From: Calditrichia bacterium
GTDB lineage: Bacteria; Calditrichota; Calditrichia; RBG-13-44-9; J042
Reading direction: 5' to 3'
NCBI GenBank assembly: GCA_030430345.1
Contig: JAUIFT010000166.1
Span: 1 to 6,466, forward strand
DNA length: 6,466 nucleotides
The notes under the pieces are model-generated. The model did not search any database. It was not told the DNA's origin and worked only from the letters and a program-made list of their open reading frames with translations. The stretch's first letter is position 1. The number at the start of each line of letters is the position of its first letter. The translations under genes were made by a program, and so were the position numbers. This document shows, in pieces, positions 6,255-6,466 of the stretch.

Positions 6255-6270
6255 TGCAAATTACTTCCCC
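6255..6270 (-). promoter_or_regulatory. putative sigma54 (-24/-12) promoter of the lipoprotein-activator-kelch operon
   Basis: Read on the minus strand this is GGGGAAGTAATTTGCA. Against the sigma54 consensus TGGCACGNNNNTTGCW it matches 9 of 12 defined bases, including the near-invariant GG (6268-6269) and GC (6256-6257) with exactly ten bases between them and a perfect TTGCA. Transcription would start near 6244, about 32 bases before the chosen start codon. The presence of a sigma54 activator gene in the same operon strengthens the call. I found no clearly better sigma70 promoter in this leader. Confidence 0.55.
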
Positions 6271-6386
6271 AGCCAGCGTAAAAGCAAGTTTTATACGGGA
6301 GAATTCCTAAATCGACAGCGTTTGCGTATTTTTCAAATGAGTAATTCGGTCAGTAAATTTTAGTATTTTTGCCAACATAAACAAAC

Positions 6387-6415
6387 GTGCGGTGCAGATT
6401 TTGCGCGATTGTGCA
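6387..6415. promoter_or_regulatory. possible upstream activator-binding sites
   Basis: This cluster has a TGC-N3-GCA element (6388-6396) and an imperfect 14-base inverted repeat TGCGCGATTGTGCA (6402-6415; arms pair except for two G:T positions). It lies about 120-155 bases upstream of the -24/-12 element, the usual distance for enhancer sites of sigma54 activators, which bind as dimers through Fis-type domains. The activator's true site is unknown, so the assignment is tentative. Confidence 0.28.
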
Positions 6416-6466
6416 TAGATGTAACGCTGATTTATTCCGGATTATCCCTGAAAAGATAAATTTAAC

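Noticed and set aside
6361..6400. TTGGCA on the minus strand as a second -24 element
   Set aside because: No GC lies at the required ten-base spacing downstream, so it does not fit a sigma54 promoter.

Overview
The window looks like chromosomal DNA from an uncultured or poorly known member of the FCB (Fibrobacteres-Chlorobi-Bacteroidetes) superphylum, possibly a KSB1, Calditrichota or Marinimicrobia-like lineage. The evidence is a kelch protein ending in a type IX secretion (T9SS) type A sorting domain, a lipoprotein with carboxypeptidase-regulatory-like and Fn3-like beta domains, and a GAF-sigma54 activator. Clear purine-rich Shine-Dalgarno sites precede most genes, which argues against typical Bacteroidota, where these are weak. 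This placement is an inference from protein types, not a phylogenetic result.

Left part, plus strand (1-1415): three closely packed genes that probably form an operon. They encode an SRPBCC (polyketide cyclase/START-like) protein (179-640), a protein of unknown function whose start overlaps it by 20 bases (621-1139), and a small DUF493/YbeD-like protein (1167-1415). The first 178 bases hold either the tail of an upstream gene or a promoter.

Middle (1416-2433): a 230-base intergenic region carries a good sigma70-type promoter with a (CATTT)3 tract at its predicted transcription start. It precedes a single plus-strand gene (1646-2311) for an exported membrane protein of unknown function. A long imperfect palindrome (2340-2419) separates this gene from the converging minus-strand operon.

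Right part, minus strand (6466 down to 2434): a three-gene operon reads lipoprotein (5220-6212), then GAF-AAA+-Fis sigma54-dependent activator (3734-5206), then secreted six-bladed kelch propeller with T9SS sorting domain (2434-3723). The gaps are only 13 and 10 bases. Upstream of the lipoprotein is a -24/-12 element with correct GG-N10-GC spacing (6255-6270). About 130-150 bases further upstream is a cluster of TGC/GCA half-sites that could be activator sites. Together these suggest a self-regulated sigma54 operon in which a cytoplasmic sensor-activator controls two cell-envelope or secreted proteins encoded on either side of it. This is the most interesting feature of the window. I see no mobile element genes, CRISPR arrays, rRNA or tRNA genes.
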